Source of the DNA: Halorussus ruber | Lineage (GTDB): Archaea > Halobacteriota > Halobacteria > Halobacteriales > Haladaptataceae | DNA: 64,000 bases | Reading direction: 5' to 3' | Assembly (NCBI RefSeq): GCF_004765785.1 | Contig: NZ_SBIT01000009.1 | Span: 208,179 to 272,178, forward strand | In this document: positions 25,529-33,931 of the stretch, in pieces | How the letters are laid out: each line of letters begins with the position of its first letter | Numbering within the stretch: position 1 is the first letter of the stretch | Position numbers and translations under genes: made by a program | The notes under the pieces: generated by a model | What the model was told of the DNA's origin: nothing | Database searches by the model: none | Seen by the model: only the letters and a program-made list of their open reading frames with translations

Positions 25529-26371
25529 TCAGACCCGAGCGCAGAGGTGCTTTCGGACCGCGCGCTGGCAGTCGGCGAGCGCGTCGTCGAGTCGCGCGAG
25601 GTCTGCCAGCACCGGGTGGTCGTCCTCGAAGTCGGCGTAGAGGTGGTCGAGGAGTTCCGACTCGCGGATGCCGGTCAGACCGTCGTTCTGGGTGCCTCGG
25701 ACCGCGGACTGGCGCTCGCCAGCGAGGCGAGTACAGGTCTCGCGGAACTCCGCCAACCGGTCGTGTCGCTCGCGCAGCTCCTCGAAGCCGAGTTGGAGCA
25801 GGGGCGTCTCGTCGGCCTCGGCCAGCCAGTCGGTCGCGGCGTCGAGTTCGTCGGCGACCGCTTGAATCCGGTCGCGCTCGGTGCCGATGGCGTCGGCCAG
25901 CAGTCCGCACTCCTTCGTCCGGGACTCGACCCGCGAGAGGAGTTGGCCTTTCAGTCCCGGCGTGAACCCGCCCGCGGCGGGCGAGAGCGCCGCCGCCAGT
26001 TCGGCGGAGAGTTCGTCGGCCATCGCCTCGGAGAGGGTGTCGGCGTCGGCGTAGGGCAGAACCGTCTCGGCGAACGCCTCGCGGACGGTCTCGGCGGCGT
26101 CGGCGGTCGCTCGGGTTCCGCCGCTCGCGGTCGCTCCCGCGGCGACTGCGCTCCCGGCCAGCGCGCTTCCGCCGGACTGGCCGCGTCGGGAGTTCGCCGA
26201 GCCAGCGGAGCGAGTGGGACCGCTGGCCCCACCGACCTGCTGGCCCGCGTCGGCCGACACCTCGCTGACGCGCTCGCCGAACTCCTCGAAGGCGGCGACT
26301 TTCTCCTCGATTCGCTCGCGCTCGGCCTCGGCGCGCTCGACTGCGGCGTGGGTCCGGAGTTGAATGTTCAT
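25529..26371 (-). CDS. Coiled-coil haloarchaeal protein (DUF7260-like)
   Basis: 280 residues. The helical N-terminus is rich in Glu/Arg (AVERAEAERERIEEKVAAFEEF). An Ala/Gly/Ser linker (residues 38-80) and then long helices follow (ETVREAFAETVLPYADADTLSEAM, TERDRIQAVADELDAATDWLAEA and a Leu/Arg-rich end). It has two Cys near the C-terminus (DCQRAVRKHLCARV) and no enzyme signature. ATG at 26371 overlaps the preceding gene's stop (ATGA), so they are coupled. A scaffolding or sensory role is possible but unproven. Confidence 0.7.
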   Translation of the reverse strand: MNIQLRTHAAVERAEAERERIEEKVAAFEEFGERVSEVSADAGQQVGGASGPTRSAGSANSRRGQSGGSALAGSAVAAGATASGGTRATADAAETVREAFAETVLPYADADTLSEAMADELSAELAAALSPAAGGFTPGLKGQLLSRVESRTKECGLLADAIGTERDRIQAVADELDAATDWLAEADETPLLQLGFEELRERHDRLAEFRETCTRLAGERQSAVRGTQNDGLTGIRESELLDHLYADFEDDHPVLADLARLDDALADCQRAVRKHLCARV

Positions 26372-26814
26372 AGCTTCGAATCGAGTTGGCGCTCGACGGC
26401 GTCGTCGGGGAGCGGTTCGCCGTCCCGCCGGACGTGGACGACCGGCGCGTTGTCCATCCGGAGCCACTCGCGCTCGCCGTCGCCCGAAACCGTGACCGAC
26501 CGCGAGGTCCGGGGCAGGCCGTTCTCGCGCTGGCCCTCGGCCTGCTCGCGCGTCGAGACGATAGTCAGCGGCTCGCCGGACTGCTCGTAGACAGCGAAGC
26601 AGTACTCGGGGAGTTCGGGGTCGGACTCGCGGAGGAGGTCGCGGTACTCGCGGGCGAGTTCGGCGGCGTCCTCGGCGGCCTCCTCGGACGGGAACCGTCG
26701 GCCGGTCAGCGGCGCGGGGCGCTCGTCGGTCTCGGCGCACGCGACGTAGAAGTCGCCGTCGTCGGTGGCCCGCTCGGCGATTTGGCGGCGGAGCGCTTCG
26801 AGGGAGTCTGACAT
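26368..26814 (-). CDS. Uncharacterised haloarchaeal protein (paralogue 1)
   Basis: 148 residues, first gene of the unit. An N-terminal helix (SLEALRRQIAERATDDGDFYV) leads to the CAETDERPAPLTGRRF strand and the helix EAAEDAAELAREYRDLLRE. The conserved C-terminal block EWLRMDNAPVVHVRRDGEPL is shared with the 25016 protein. The ATG is 3 nt from a DtxR-like palindrome, so the transcript is probably leaderless and blocked when the operator is bound. Function is unknown; metal-responsive expression is inferred. Confidence 0.7.
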   Translation of the reverse strand: MSDSLEALRRQIAERATDDGDFYVACAETDERPAPLTGRRFPSEEAAEDAAELAREYRDLLRESDPELPEYCFAVYEQSGEPLTIVSTREQAEGQRENGLPRTSRSVTVSGDGEREWLRMDNAPVVHVRRDGEPLPDDAVERQLDSKL

Positions 26815-26817
26815 GGT

Positions 26818-26851
26818 TTAGGCTGGCCTAATCTAAGTTAGGTCCGCCTAA
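26818..26851. promoter_or_regulatory. Tandem DtxR/IdeR-like operator
   Basis: Two palindromes: TTAGGC-TG-GCCTAA (26818-26831, perfect) and TTAGGT-CC-GCCTAA (26838-26851, one arm mismatch). They are spaced 20 bp centre to centre, about two helical turns, so bound dimers would lie on one face. The first site plus its flank matches the bacterial DtxR/IdeR consensus TTAGGTTAGCCTAACCTAA at about 16 of 19 positions. Haloarchaea carry DtxR-family iron regulators. The sites cover the start region of the 26814 gene. Confidence 0.7.
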
Positions 26852-27007
26852 AAGGTGTTTCGGATAGGCGATTAGACATAAATGTACAATTACTATAGAA
26901 TGTTCTAGTAGTGTTATACAATCGTATAGTTGTCTTTGGCCGAAGCGGTCATTCAGATGTCGTCTGCAATCGGAGCGGACCGACCCGAACTCGCCAGCGC
27001 GGCGCGC

Positions 27008-27403
27008 TCAGAACGCGGTGTACTCCTCGACCAGTTCCACCAGTTCCGCCTTCTCTACCTGTCCCCGAACTCGCTCCTCGCACTCGCCGTCGGCGTACAC
27101 CTCGAACGTCGGCGTGGACTCGATGCCCTGCTCCAAGGCCAACTTCTGGTGATGCACGACGTTGACCTTCGCCACCGCCGCGAGCGTCTCGTTTGCGACC
27201 GACTCCACGACCGGATGGAGGCGCTGACCGGCACCGCCGTCGGCGTAGTAGTGGACCAGCACGACCTCGTGGGCGGCCACGGTCTGCTCGAAGTTCTGCG
27301 ACCCATCGACGTAGACCGGCGCGGCGGGCGCTCCGAGGCCGTGTTCCTGCACGAGCGCTCGCTTCTTGCGCTCCCGTACCTCCGAGAGGTCGTCGTCGTC
27401 CAT
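27008..27403 (-). CDS. Thioredoxin-like protein lacking CxxC
   Basis: 131 residues. The thioredoxin fold is clear from FEQTVAAHEVVLVHYYADGG, VAKVNVVHHQKLALEQGI and the cis-Pro loop ESTPTFEVYADGE (Pro98). Where WCGPC should stand, the sequence is GGAGQ (residues 56-60), with no Cys. The only Cys is at about 108 near the C-terminal end. Redox activity is therefore not expected. A chaperone, binding or regulatory role is more plausible. ATG 27403 gives a short charged N-terminal extension. Confidence 0.8.
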   Translation of the reverse strand: MDDDDLSEVRERKKRALVQEHGLGAPAAPVYVDGSQNFEQTVAAHEVVLVHYYADGGAGQRLHPVVESVANETLAAVAKVNVVHHQKLALEQGIESTPTFEVYADGECEERVRGQVEKAELVELVEEYTAF

Positions 27404-27494
27404 GCTAGTCGGGGGTAGAGTGGGGTGTGACTTAATTTTACGCCTCTGAGATACCGCGCTAAGCGGACCGCCGCCGAGGAGAATTCGGTCGGTG

Positions 27495-27893
27495 TTATCG
27501 GGCCTGCTCGGTCTGCGAGACGTCGCGTTGGTCGACGCTCGGCGTTCGGGCGTTCCAGTAGAGGTACGCCAGCAGGCCCACGAGGACGACTTGGACTGCT
27601 TTGTCCACGTAGCCTATCGTCGTGAACTCGCCCGCCTTCACCACGTACCAGAGCGGTATCTGAACGCCCGTGAAGACGATACCGACGAGGTAGAGCAGTC
27701 GCCGCCGGTAGTTCGCCAGGTAGAGGACGATGGCCCCGAAGAAGCCCAGTCCCGCGAGAACGAGCGGGACGGCCCCTTCGACGGCACCGACGTAGACGTG
27801 GATGAGGCCCGTCACGAAGACGAGCGCGACGGCGAACCACTCGATGCCAGCGATGGATTCGGTCTCGAAGAACGACGTTCCGGATTGTGCCAT
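27495..27893 (-). CDS. Four-helix membrane protein of unknown function
   Basis: 132 residues with four hydrophobic helices (about 18-38, 42-60, 66-84 and 92-112) and a polar C-terminus (TPSVDQRDVSQTEQ). The sequence WFAVALVFVTGLIHVYVG followed by YLANYRRRLLYLVG occurs in small haloarchaeal membrane proteins without assigned function. The ATG at 27891-27893 is preferred over the longer frame, whose first 17 residues are not hydrophobic or conserved. Confidence 0.7.
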   Translation of the reverse strand: MAQSGTSFFETESIAGIEWFAVALVFVTGLIHVYVGAVEGAVPLVLAGLGFFGAIVLYLANYRRRLLYLVGIVFTGVQIPLWYVVKAGEFTTIGYVDKAVQVVLVGLLAYLYWNARTPSVDQRDVSQTEQAR

Positions 27894-28013
27894 ACGTACA
27901 ATTGCGTCTGAATAACAATAAGCAATCCCCCGGTTCTCGCGCACCGAGAATCTACCAACTCGGCTCCCGACCGACCCGGATTCCGGAGAACGGCGCAGCG
28001 CGCGTCGGGACGG

Positions 28014-30338
28014 CTACTCGCGCTCGGTGAGTTCTTCCAGCAGGAACTTCGCCTGCTCCTTGTCCAGCGGGTCGTTGGCGTTGCCGCAGTGAGGAGACTG
28101 CACGCAGGCCGGACAGCCGCCCTCCTCGTCGCACTCGCAGGCTCCGATCATCTCCGCGGTGTTCTCCATCAGGTTCTCGACGGTCTGGTAGCCCTCCCGC
28201 ACGAGACCCACGCCGCCGGGGTAGCCGTCGTAGATGAAGATGGTGCTTCGGCCGGTGTGGGGGTGCATCGGCGTCGAGAGGCCGCCGATGTCAGCCCGGT
28301 CACAGAGCAGTTCGAGCGGGAACAGCGAAATCATGCCGTGTTCGGCGGCGTGGATGCCGCCGTTGAAGTCGCCCTGCGAGCGCATTTTCTCCTCCACGTC
28401 GCGGGGCACCGTGAAGTACAGCGCCTTGGTCCGGAGCGAGATTTCGGGCATGTCGAGGCTCTCCCGGCCGAGGGTCTCGCCCGAGCGGTCCCGGCGCTCG
28501 AACCCCGTAATCTGCTTGCGCATCGTCACGTCGGCGAACCGGACCGGCACGTCCTCGCGGGTCGAGAGGGTCTTCTCGCGGCGGTCCTCCTCGACGGTAA
28601 TCTCCTTCTCGTGGAGGAGCTTGGTGTGGTAGTCGGCCCACGTCGGCGAGAGTTCCGCGACCTGCTTGCTCAAATCGAGGTCCACGACCTCGTAGGACTG
28701 GCCCTGATGGTGGTAGATCGCGCCCGGATGGGCGTCGGTCAGGGCGTCCTCGAAGGGCAGGGAGGCTATCGTGTCGTTGTTCCGGCGGTCCATCAACTCG
28801 ATTTCGCGGTCGTCGATGGAGCGCAGACTCATCTCGTGTTGGGGACTCCCCTCGCCGTCGTAGGTCCAGCGCAGACCGTCGTCGGTCATCCTACTCTCCA
28901 GCAGGCCCTCGGCTTCGAGGTCCGCCACGAGGTCCGGGAAGGAGTCGCCGAAGTACTCCTCGTCGTCGGGCGAGAGCCACGTCTCGCGGGCCGCCGAGAG
29001 GACGTGGTTCGGCAGGAGCTGGTCGTTCTCGGGGTTCACGACGGCGCGCTCGGGGTCTCCGGCGAAGAAGTCCTCGGGGTTAGCCATCAGGTACTGGTCG
29101 AGTTGGTCCTCGCCAGCAATCATGGCGACGAGGCTCGGGTCGTCTCCTCGGCCAGCGCGCCCGGCCTGCTGGAAGGCCGCCATCCGCGTGCCGGGGTAGC
29201 CGTCCAGCAGCACCGCGTCGAGGCCGCCGATGTCCACGCCGAGTTCCAAGGCGTTCGTACTCCAGACGCCCCGAATCTCCCCGTCGTTCAGGCCCTCCTC
29301 GATTTCCTTCCGGCGGTCGTTCTTGAGCGCGGCCTGATACGCCGTCACGTCGGGCGCGAGGTCGCCTCGACCGCGCTCTCGCAACTCCTTGGCGCTCTCC
29401 ATCGCCCACTGCTCGGCGGCCTGCCGGGCGCGGGTGAACGCCAGCGTCTGGTGCCCCTTCGAGACCAAATCCGCGAAGACGCGCTTGGTCTCGGCGTGAC
29501 TCGACTTGCGCCGCCCCGAAGTCCCGGCCTGCGGGTTCTCGTACTCCGGCGGGTTCCAGAGCAACCAGTGGGTCGGCCCGGTGTCGCTCACGTCCTCGTC
29601 TATCAGGCGGAAGGAGTCGGAGTCGGTGCCCGTCACGTTCGCGGCGTGTTCGACCGGGTTCCCGATGGTGGCCGAACAGCAGACGAACTGCGGGGCCGAA
29701 TCGAACCGGTCGCAGAGCCGCCGGAGTCGCCGAAGCACCAGCGCGACGTGGCTCCCGAACACCCCGCGGTACTCGTGGACCTCGTCCAGCACGACCGTCT
29801 CCAATCCCTCGAAGAACCAGTCCCAAAGTCGGTGGGCATGGGGCAACAGCGCGTAGTGAAGCATGTCGGGGTTCGACAGGAGGACGGTCGGTTGGCGGTC
29901 CCTGACCGCGCGCTTCTCGGACTTGCTCAATCGCCCGGTGTACTGCTCGACCGAGACCTTGCTCCCGAATCCGAGGTCACGCGCTAATTCGGAGAGGGTC
30001 TCCTCTTGGTCGTTGATGAGCGCGTTCTGGGGCGCGACGTAGAGGGTGCGCCCGCCGCGGTCCATCGCTCGCTCGAACGCCGGAACGGTGTACGCGAGGC
30101 TCTTGCCGCTCGCGGTCGGGGTGGCGAGGACGACGTTCCGGCCCTCGCGGACCGCCTCGATGGCGTCGGCCTGATGGCGGTAGAGGGCGTCGATGCCGCG
30201 CTCGTCGAAGGCACCGGCCAGCCGCGGTTCGAGGTCCACGTCGGAAAACTCGCCGTCCCGGCCGGGCAGGGTCCGGTGGCTCTCTACCTGCGCGTCGTAG
30301 TAGGGCCGACCCCGAAGCCAGTCGATGGTCTCGTCCAC
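28014..30338 (-). CDS. DEAD/DEAH-box helicase with DUF1998 (MrfA/Hrq1-like)
   Basis: 774-residue SF2 DNA helicase. Walker A is ATPTASGKS (residues 72-80), the DEVH box is LDEVHEY (185-188), SAT is in CCSATIGNP, and the C-terminal helicase domain contains QQAGRAGRGDDPSL. The final 45 residues hold the DUF1998 metal cluster, CECDEEGGCPACVQSPHCG. Members (Bacillus MrfA/YprA, yeast Hrq1) work in DNA damage repair, including mitomycin lesions. The partner nuclease MrfB is not next door. Upstream genes are unrelated. Confidence 0.92.
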   Translation of the reverse strand: MDETIDWLRGRPYYDAQVESHRTLPGRDGEFSDVDLEPRLAGAFDERGIDALYRHQADAIEAVREGRNVVLATPTASGKSLAYTVPAFERAMDRGGRTLYVAPQNALINDQEETLSELARDLGFGSKVSVEQYTGRLSKSEKRAVRDRQPTVLLSNPDMLHYALLPHAHRLWDWFFEGLETVVLDEVHEYRGVFGSHVALVLRRLRRLCDRFDSAPQFVCCSATIGNPVEHAANVTGTDSDSFRLIDEDVSDTGPTHWLLWNPPEYENPQAGTSGRRKSSHAETKRVFADLVSKGHQTLAFTRARQAAEQWAMESAKELRERGRGDLAPDVTAYQAALKNDRRKEIEEGLNDGEIRGVWSTNALELGVDIGGLDAVLLDGYPGTRMAAFQQAGRAGRGDDPSLVAMIAGEDQLDQYLMANPEDFFAGDPERAVVNPENDQLLPNHVLSAARETWLSPDDEEYFGDSFPDLVADLEAEGLLESRMTDDGLRWTYDGEGSPQHEMSLRSIDDREIELMDRRNNDTIASLPFEDALTDAHPGAIYHHQGQSYEVVDLDLSKQVAELSPTWADYHTKLLHEKEITVEEDRREKTLSTREDVPVRFADVTMRKQITGFERRDRSGETLGRESLDMPEISLRTKALYFTVPRDVEEKMRSQGDFNGGIHAAEHGMISLFPLELLCDRADIGGLSTPMHPHTGRSTIFIYDGYPGGVGLVREGYQTVENLMENTAEMIGACECDEEGGCPACVQSPHCGNANDPLDKEQAKFLLEELTERE

Positions 30339-30487
30339 GAATCGGCGATAGGGTCGGGGTGACTAACCGCTTTCGCCGCGGAGCGAAAGTGAAGCAGGAG
30401 GCAGGATGGACTCGGACGTTTTGCCCGCGATGTTACTCGTGAGTAGATGACAAACTTTATTCCAGTTATCGTTGAAGTTCGGTCCCA

Positions 30488-31435
30488 ATGACACGACCCC
30501 GCGGCCGCCGTGCCCTCCTCCAGAGCGGCGCGCTCGCTCTCTGCGGTCTCGCTGGCTGTCTCGACGGTCTCGGCGGGACCACGACTCAGACAGCGAGCGA
30601 GCGCCCGACCGCCACCGAGACCGAATCTCCGTCTGCCACGCCGCCCTCGTCTGGGACCGAGGACCCCTCCGAGACGGAACAGACATCCGAGACCGAATCG
30701 ACTGCCGAACCGCACGTGGTCGAGTTCGTGCCGGTCGGCGTCCAGTCGTCGTTCTTCTACCTCACGTCGCCCGACTCGATGGCCGTCACCGCCGCCGAGG
30801 AGACCCAGTTCGTCTTCGTGGAAGTCCGACCGCGGACCGACTCGCCTCCGCCGAGCGACTTCTCGCTGGCCGCCGACGACCGGCGGTTCTGGGGGACGCT
30901 CGCGCCGGGCGACGTGGCCGGACCGCATCTGGTCTACGAGCTCGGGTCGAGCTATCGCTCCGGCGAGGTCGAACCCGGATGGGTCGCCTTCGAGGTACCC
31001 AACCCCCTCGACGCCGACGAAATCGCGCTGGCCTATCAGAGTCGGCGCGAGTCGCTCGACGAGGAGTTTCTGGCCGAACTCCGGACTCCTCCCGCCGACT
31101 TCGAGGTGGTCTCGTTCGACGCGCCGGAGGAGGTGGCTCACGACGAGCCGTTCGAGGTCTCGCTGACCGTCGAGAACGTCGGCGAGGGCGAGGGGACGTT
31201 TCGGGCGTGCTTGAACCAGTCCGGCCCGGTGTTCGTGCCTCGTCCCGCCGAACTCTCGGTTCCCGCTGGCGAGCGCCGCGAGCAGACGTGGTCGGTCGGC
31301 GACCGTAGCTCGGCCGGGACTGAGCAAATCGGTCTGCGACTCGAATCGCCCGCCGAGACCCGGACGGCGAGCGTCGAAGCGGTCGGCGGCACCACGACGG
31401 GAACGCAGGCGAGACGGGAGTCGCCATCCGAGTAG
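30488..31435 (+). CDS. Haloarchaeal lipoprotein with CARDB-like domain
   Basis: 315 residues. The N-terminus is Arg-rich, with the lipobox LALCGLAGC (Cys24) and a following Thr/Ser/Glu linker (about 30-75), as in haloarchaeal Tat/Sec lipoproteins. The C-terminal part [20 protein letters not shown], then [15 protein letters not shown], is a CARDB/NEW3-like beta-sandwich. It is probably cell-surface and binds a partner or solute; no ligand motif is clear. A TATA-like AACTTTATTCC lies about 30 nt upstream. Confidence 0.75.
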   Translation: MTRPRGRRALLQSGALALCGLAGCLDGLGGTTTQTASERPTATETESPSATPPSSGTEDPSETEQTSETESTAEPHVVEFVPVGVQSSFFYLTSPDSMAVTAAEETQFVFVEVRPRTDSPPPSDFSLAADDRRFWGTLAPGDVAGPHLVYELGSSYRSGEVEPGWVAFEVPNPLDADEIALAYQSRRESLDEEFLAELRTPPADFEVVSFDAPEEVAHDEPFEVSLTVENVGEGEGTFRACLNQSGPVFVPRPAELSVPAGERREQTWSVGDRSSAGTEQIGLRLESPAETRTASVEAVGGTTTGTQARRESPSE

Positions 31436-31521
31436 CTGTTCTCGGAATCCGAATCTGTGTTCGTAGTCTGGGAAGAATAGTTAAGGGTCAGAAAGTCGTC
31501 GTTGTCCGTGGGGGAGACCGA

Positions 31522-32181
31522 ATGTCAGACGAAAAGCAGCATGCATCAGGCGACGTCGAAGCGGGCGACACGAGTAAACGAGTCGGAATGGAAGCGATTC
31601 GGGAACGGGGAGTCGACCCGGAGGAGCTTCGGGAGAAGCTCATCGACGCCGTGGGCGCGGAGTTCACGACGTACTACTACTACACCAACCTGCGGATGCA
31701 TCTGGCGGGCCACGAGGACTACAAGGAGATTACCGAGGACGCGCGGCTCGAAGACCGCGCGCACTTCGAACTCGTGGCACCCCGGATTTACGAACTCGGC
31801 GGCCACCTGCCGAACGACATCCGAGACTTCGCCGACCGGGCGTCGTGTCCGGACGCCGAACTGCCGGTTCCGATGGGGGGCGACGAACCGGACCACGTCG
31901 AGGACCTCGACGCCGAGAGCATCCTCGAAGTGCTGCTGGAGGCCGAGCGGTGCGCCATCCGGACGTGGAGCGAGGTCTGCGACATGACGCAGGGCAAGGA
32001 CCCGCGGACCTACGACATGGCCCAGCGCATCCTCCAAGAGGAGGTCGAACACGAGGCGTGGTTCATCGAACTCCTCAGCATGGAGCGCGACGGTGAAATC
32101 AACCCGGCGGGCCACTTCATCCGGGGCGAACCCGGCGACGCGCCCTACTCGACCAACCGGCGCATCAACGACTCGGCGTAA
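31522..32181 (+). CDS. Ferritin-like DPSL protein
   Basis: 219 residues. Two helix-pair ferroxidase motifs are visible: [14 protein letters not shown]...EDRAHFE and [15 protein letters not shown]...[10 protein letters not shown]. Two Cys lie near the second motif (AERC and EVC), the thioferritin signature of Dps-like (DPSL) proteins, which combine iron oxidation with peroxide detoxification. The protein probably forms a shell that stores iron. ATG 31522 follows GGGGGAGACCGA. It differs from classic DpsA. No iron box is visible upstream. Confidence 0.85.
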   Translation: MSDEKQHASGDVEAGDTSKRVGMEAIRERGVDPEELREKLIDAVGAEFTTYYYYTNLRMHLAGHEDYKEITEDARLEDRAHFELVAPRIYELGGHLPNDIRDFADRASCPDAELPVPMGGDEPDHVEDLDAESILEVLLEAERCAIRTWSEVCDMTQGKDPRTYDMAQRILQEEVEHEAWFIELLSMERDGEINPAGHFIRGEPGDAPYSTNRRINDSA

Positions 32182-32344
32182 CCGCCGACTCGGGGAGACC
32201 GGCGACCTGACGACCGAACGCGCCCGATGACGATTCTGCCGGGGCGCGCTCGGTGCGACTTTCCACGGGCAAGCGCTCGGTGACCCAAACCGCCAGTAGC
32301 GCGCAGACTCTCCAATCACCAGTAGCGCGACAGCGAATCAACCG

Positions 32345-32562
32345 TCAGCGAACGCTCGGCCGACCAACCGCCGTGGGGTGGATGAAGGGGCCGCCCGGTC
32401 GCGGGCCGGAGGCCCGTGGTCGTCTGGCCGACCCCTATCTGGGCCGGGCCGTGCGGAGAGGTCCAGCTATGTCGGCCAGCGACCGCCGGGAGACAAACCG
32501 CGTCTCCCGAGGTCACGTTCGCTTCGCTCACGTGACCGCGACCGGGCGGGGGCTTCAAGAAG
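32345..32562 (-). repeat. Rod-hairpin element, subtype B, copy 2
   Basis: Starts with one 26-bp unit (32345-32370) and continues as a palindrome. The outer stem CCGCCCGGTCGCGG pairs with CCGCGACCGGGCGG perfectly over 14 bp. GAAG/CTTC caps with facing CCCC tracts are kept. The inner core around TATC is degenerate. The rest of 32182-32654 holds only a short spacer and the ferredoxin 5' region. Confidence 0.8.
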
Positions 32563-32654
32563 ACACCACGACACCGATTCTGCTGTTGGTGGTCACGGCA
32601 AAACGGTATTTCGTAGCCGTCACGTTCATCCCGAGTTACCCACTATCAACCCTC

Positions 32655-33017
32655 GTGACCGAGTACACCGTCGCTATCGAGGTGCCGGAGGACTGCGACG
32701 TCGAGCAGGCGGGCGAGACAGTCGAAATCGAGGTCCCCGAGACGGAGTACGTCCTCTCGGCCGCGCGGAGCGAGGGCGTCTGGCTCCCGGCGGACTGCCA
32801 GCAGGGGTGGTGTACCACCTGCGCCGCCGAGTTGGTAGAGGGCGAGGTAGACCAGTCCGACGCCAAGCGGTACTACGACGAGGACGAGGAGGCGGGCCTC
32901 ATCCTGCCCTGCACGGCCAAGCCCGAGTCGGACCTCCGGATTCGGGCCTGCCAGTACGACGCGATGCTCGACCACCGCGCGGAACACGACAAGCCGCCGG
33001 GCCGGTCGAAGCGATAG
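32655..33017 (+). CDS. [2Fe-2S] plant-type ferredoxin
   Basis: 120 residues. Cys48, Cys53, Cys56 and Cys86 (DCQQGWCTTC...LPCTA) bind a [2Fe-2S] cluster as in halophilic ferredoxins, which carry electrons for keto-acid oxidoreductases and other reductases. The acidic helix DAKRYYDEDEEAG is the halophilic insertion-like stretch. It starts at GTG 32655, because the upstream open frame is repeat-derived. It is a stand-alone gene. Confidence 0.92.
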   Translation: MTEYTVAIEVPEDCDVEQAGETVEIEVPETEYVLSAARSEGVWLPADCQQGWCTTCAAELVEGEVDQSDAKRYYDEDEEAGLILPCTAKPESDLRIRACQYDAMLDHRAEHDKPPGRSKR

Positions 33018-33128
33018 GAATTGTAATTCGTTTCTAAAGAATGGACCTGGTTTTCTAAACAAATATTAACTTACGCCTGAGGCCGTCCGGGCATCCGATT
33101 TTTACCGCCAGCGACCGAACTGTCGCCC

Positions 33129-33557
33129 ATGAGCGACTACCACGGCGTCCTCGTCTACGACGGCGAGTGTCCGTTCTGCTCGGCGGCGGCCTCGGCGCTC
33201 CGGCGGGTGGACGGCGTCGGCGCAATCGAGTGGGAGGAGGACTCGGCCCAAGCCTTCCTCGAAGCGCAGTTCGGCGAGACGCCCTTCGCGCTCGTCTTCG
33301 CCGACCGTCGCGAGGAGCGCGTCTACGTCGGCCGAGAGGCGGCGCGGGAACTCTGCGACCGGGCAGGGATGCCGGTGCTGGTCCGAGACATCGTCGGCGA
33401 CAACTACGAGTCGCTGGCCGACGCGATTCGGACGGTGAGCGGGGTCGACGGGGACCCGGACCCCTACCACGGCGAGTATCCGATGGCTGAGGACGCGAAA
33501 GAGCCGTTCGAGGAGTTGGCGGGGAACGCGTGGCACACCGCGAAAGTGAGTCGTTGA
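33129..33557 (+). CDS. DCC-family thiol-disulfide oxidoreductase (DUF393)
   Basis: 142 residues. YDGECPFCSAA (Asp11, Cys14, Cys17) is the DxxCxxC signature, with the later PFALVFADRREERVYVGREA loop typical of the family. It is predicted to act on disulfides in the cytoplasm. A TATA-like GATTTTTACC lies about 27 nt upstream (leaderless). Confidence 0.85.
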   Translation: MSDYHGVLVYDGECPFCSAAASALRRVDGVGAIEWEEDSAQAFLEAQFGETPFALVFADRREERVYVGREAARELCDRAGMPVLVRDIVGDNYESLADAIRTVSGVDGDPDPYHGEYPMAEDAKEPFEELAGNAWHTAKVSR

Positions 33558-33669
33558 GAAATCGTTTCTCTATAATTGACGCTTCTTGCGGTTCGAGTGT
33601 AGGGCGAGTTGGAAGAGCAGGCTTCGAGTTGGGGAAGTTCAGGGGAGTTAGCTTCGAGGCAAAAGCGTT

Positions 33670-33897
33670 CAGGAGAGCTAGCTTCAGGCTTGAGCCTAGG
33701 AGTCACCGCGACCGCCCCGCACCGCAACCGCGGGCCACGACCCTCCCCAACCGATTGCGGTCCTCGGGGTTCGCGTTCGCTCACACCCTGCGGTCCTCAT
33801 CCACCGGCGGACAAACCGCGTCCGCCGAGCCTTCGGCTTCGCCGAAGACCTCGCGCGGTTGGCGGGGCGAACAAGCCGCCCCGCCAGCGCGCGCCGG
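33670..33897 (+). repeat. Dispersed repeat family C, copy 3
   Basis: Longest copy. It shares GAGAGCTAGCTTCAGGC, GCACCGCAACCGCGGGCCAC and CCTCCCCAACCG with copies 1 and 2. The hairpin arms are GGCGGGGC (33861-33868) and GCCCCGCC (33878-33885), again different in sequence but complementary. Near-duplicate TTCAGGRGAGYTAGCTTC motifs lie just before it (33638-33685). Confidence 0.85.
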
Positions 33898-33931
33898 GTA
33901 GAAGGTGAAGAGTTCGAGAAATTCCGTCAGG

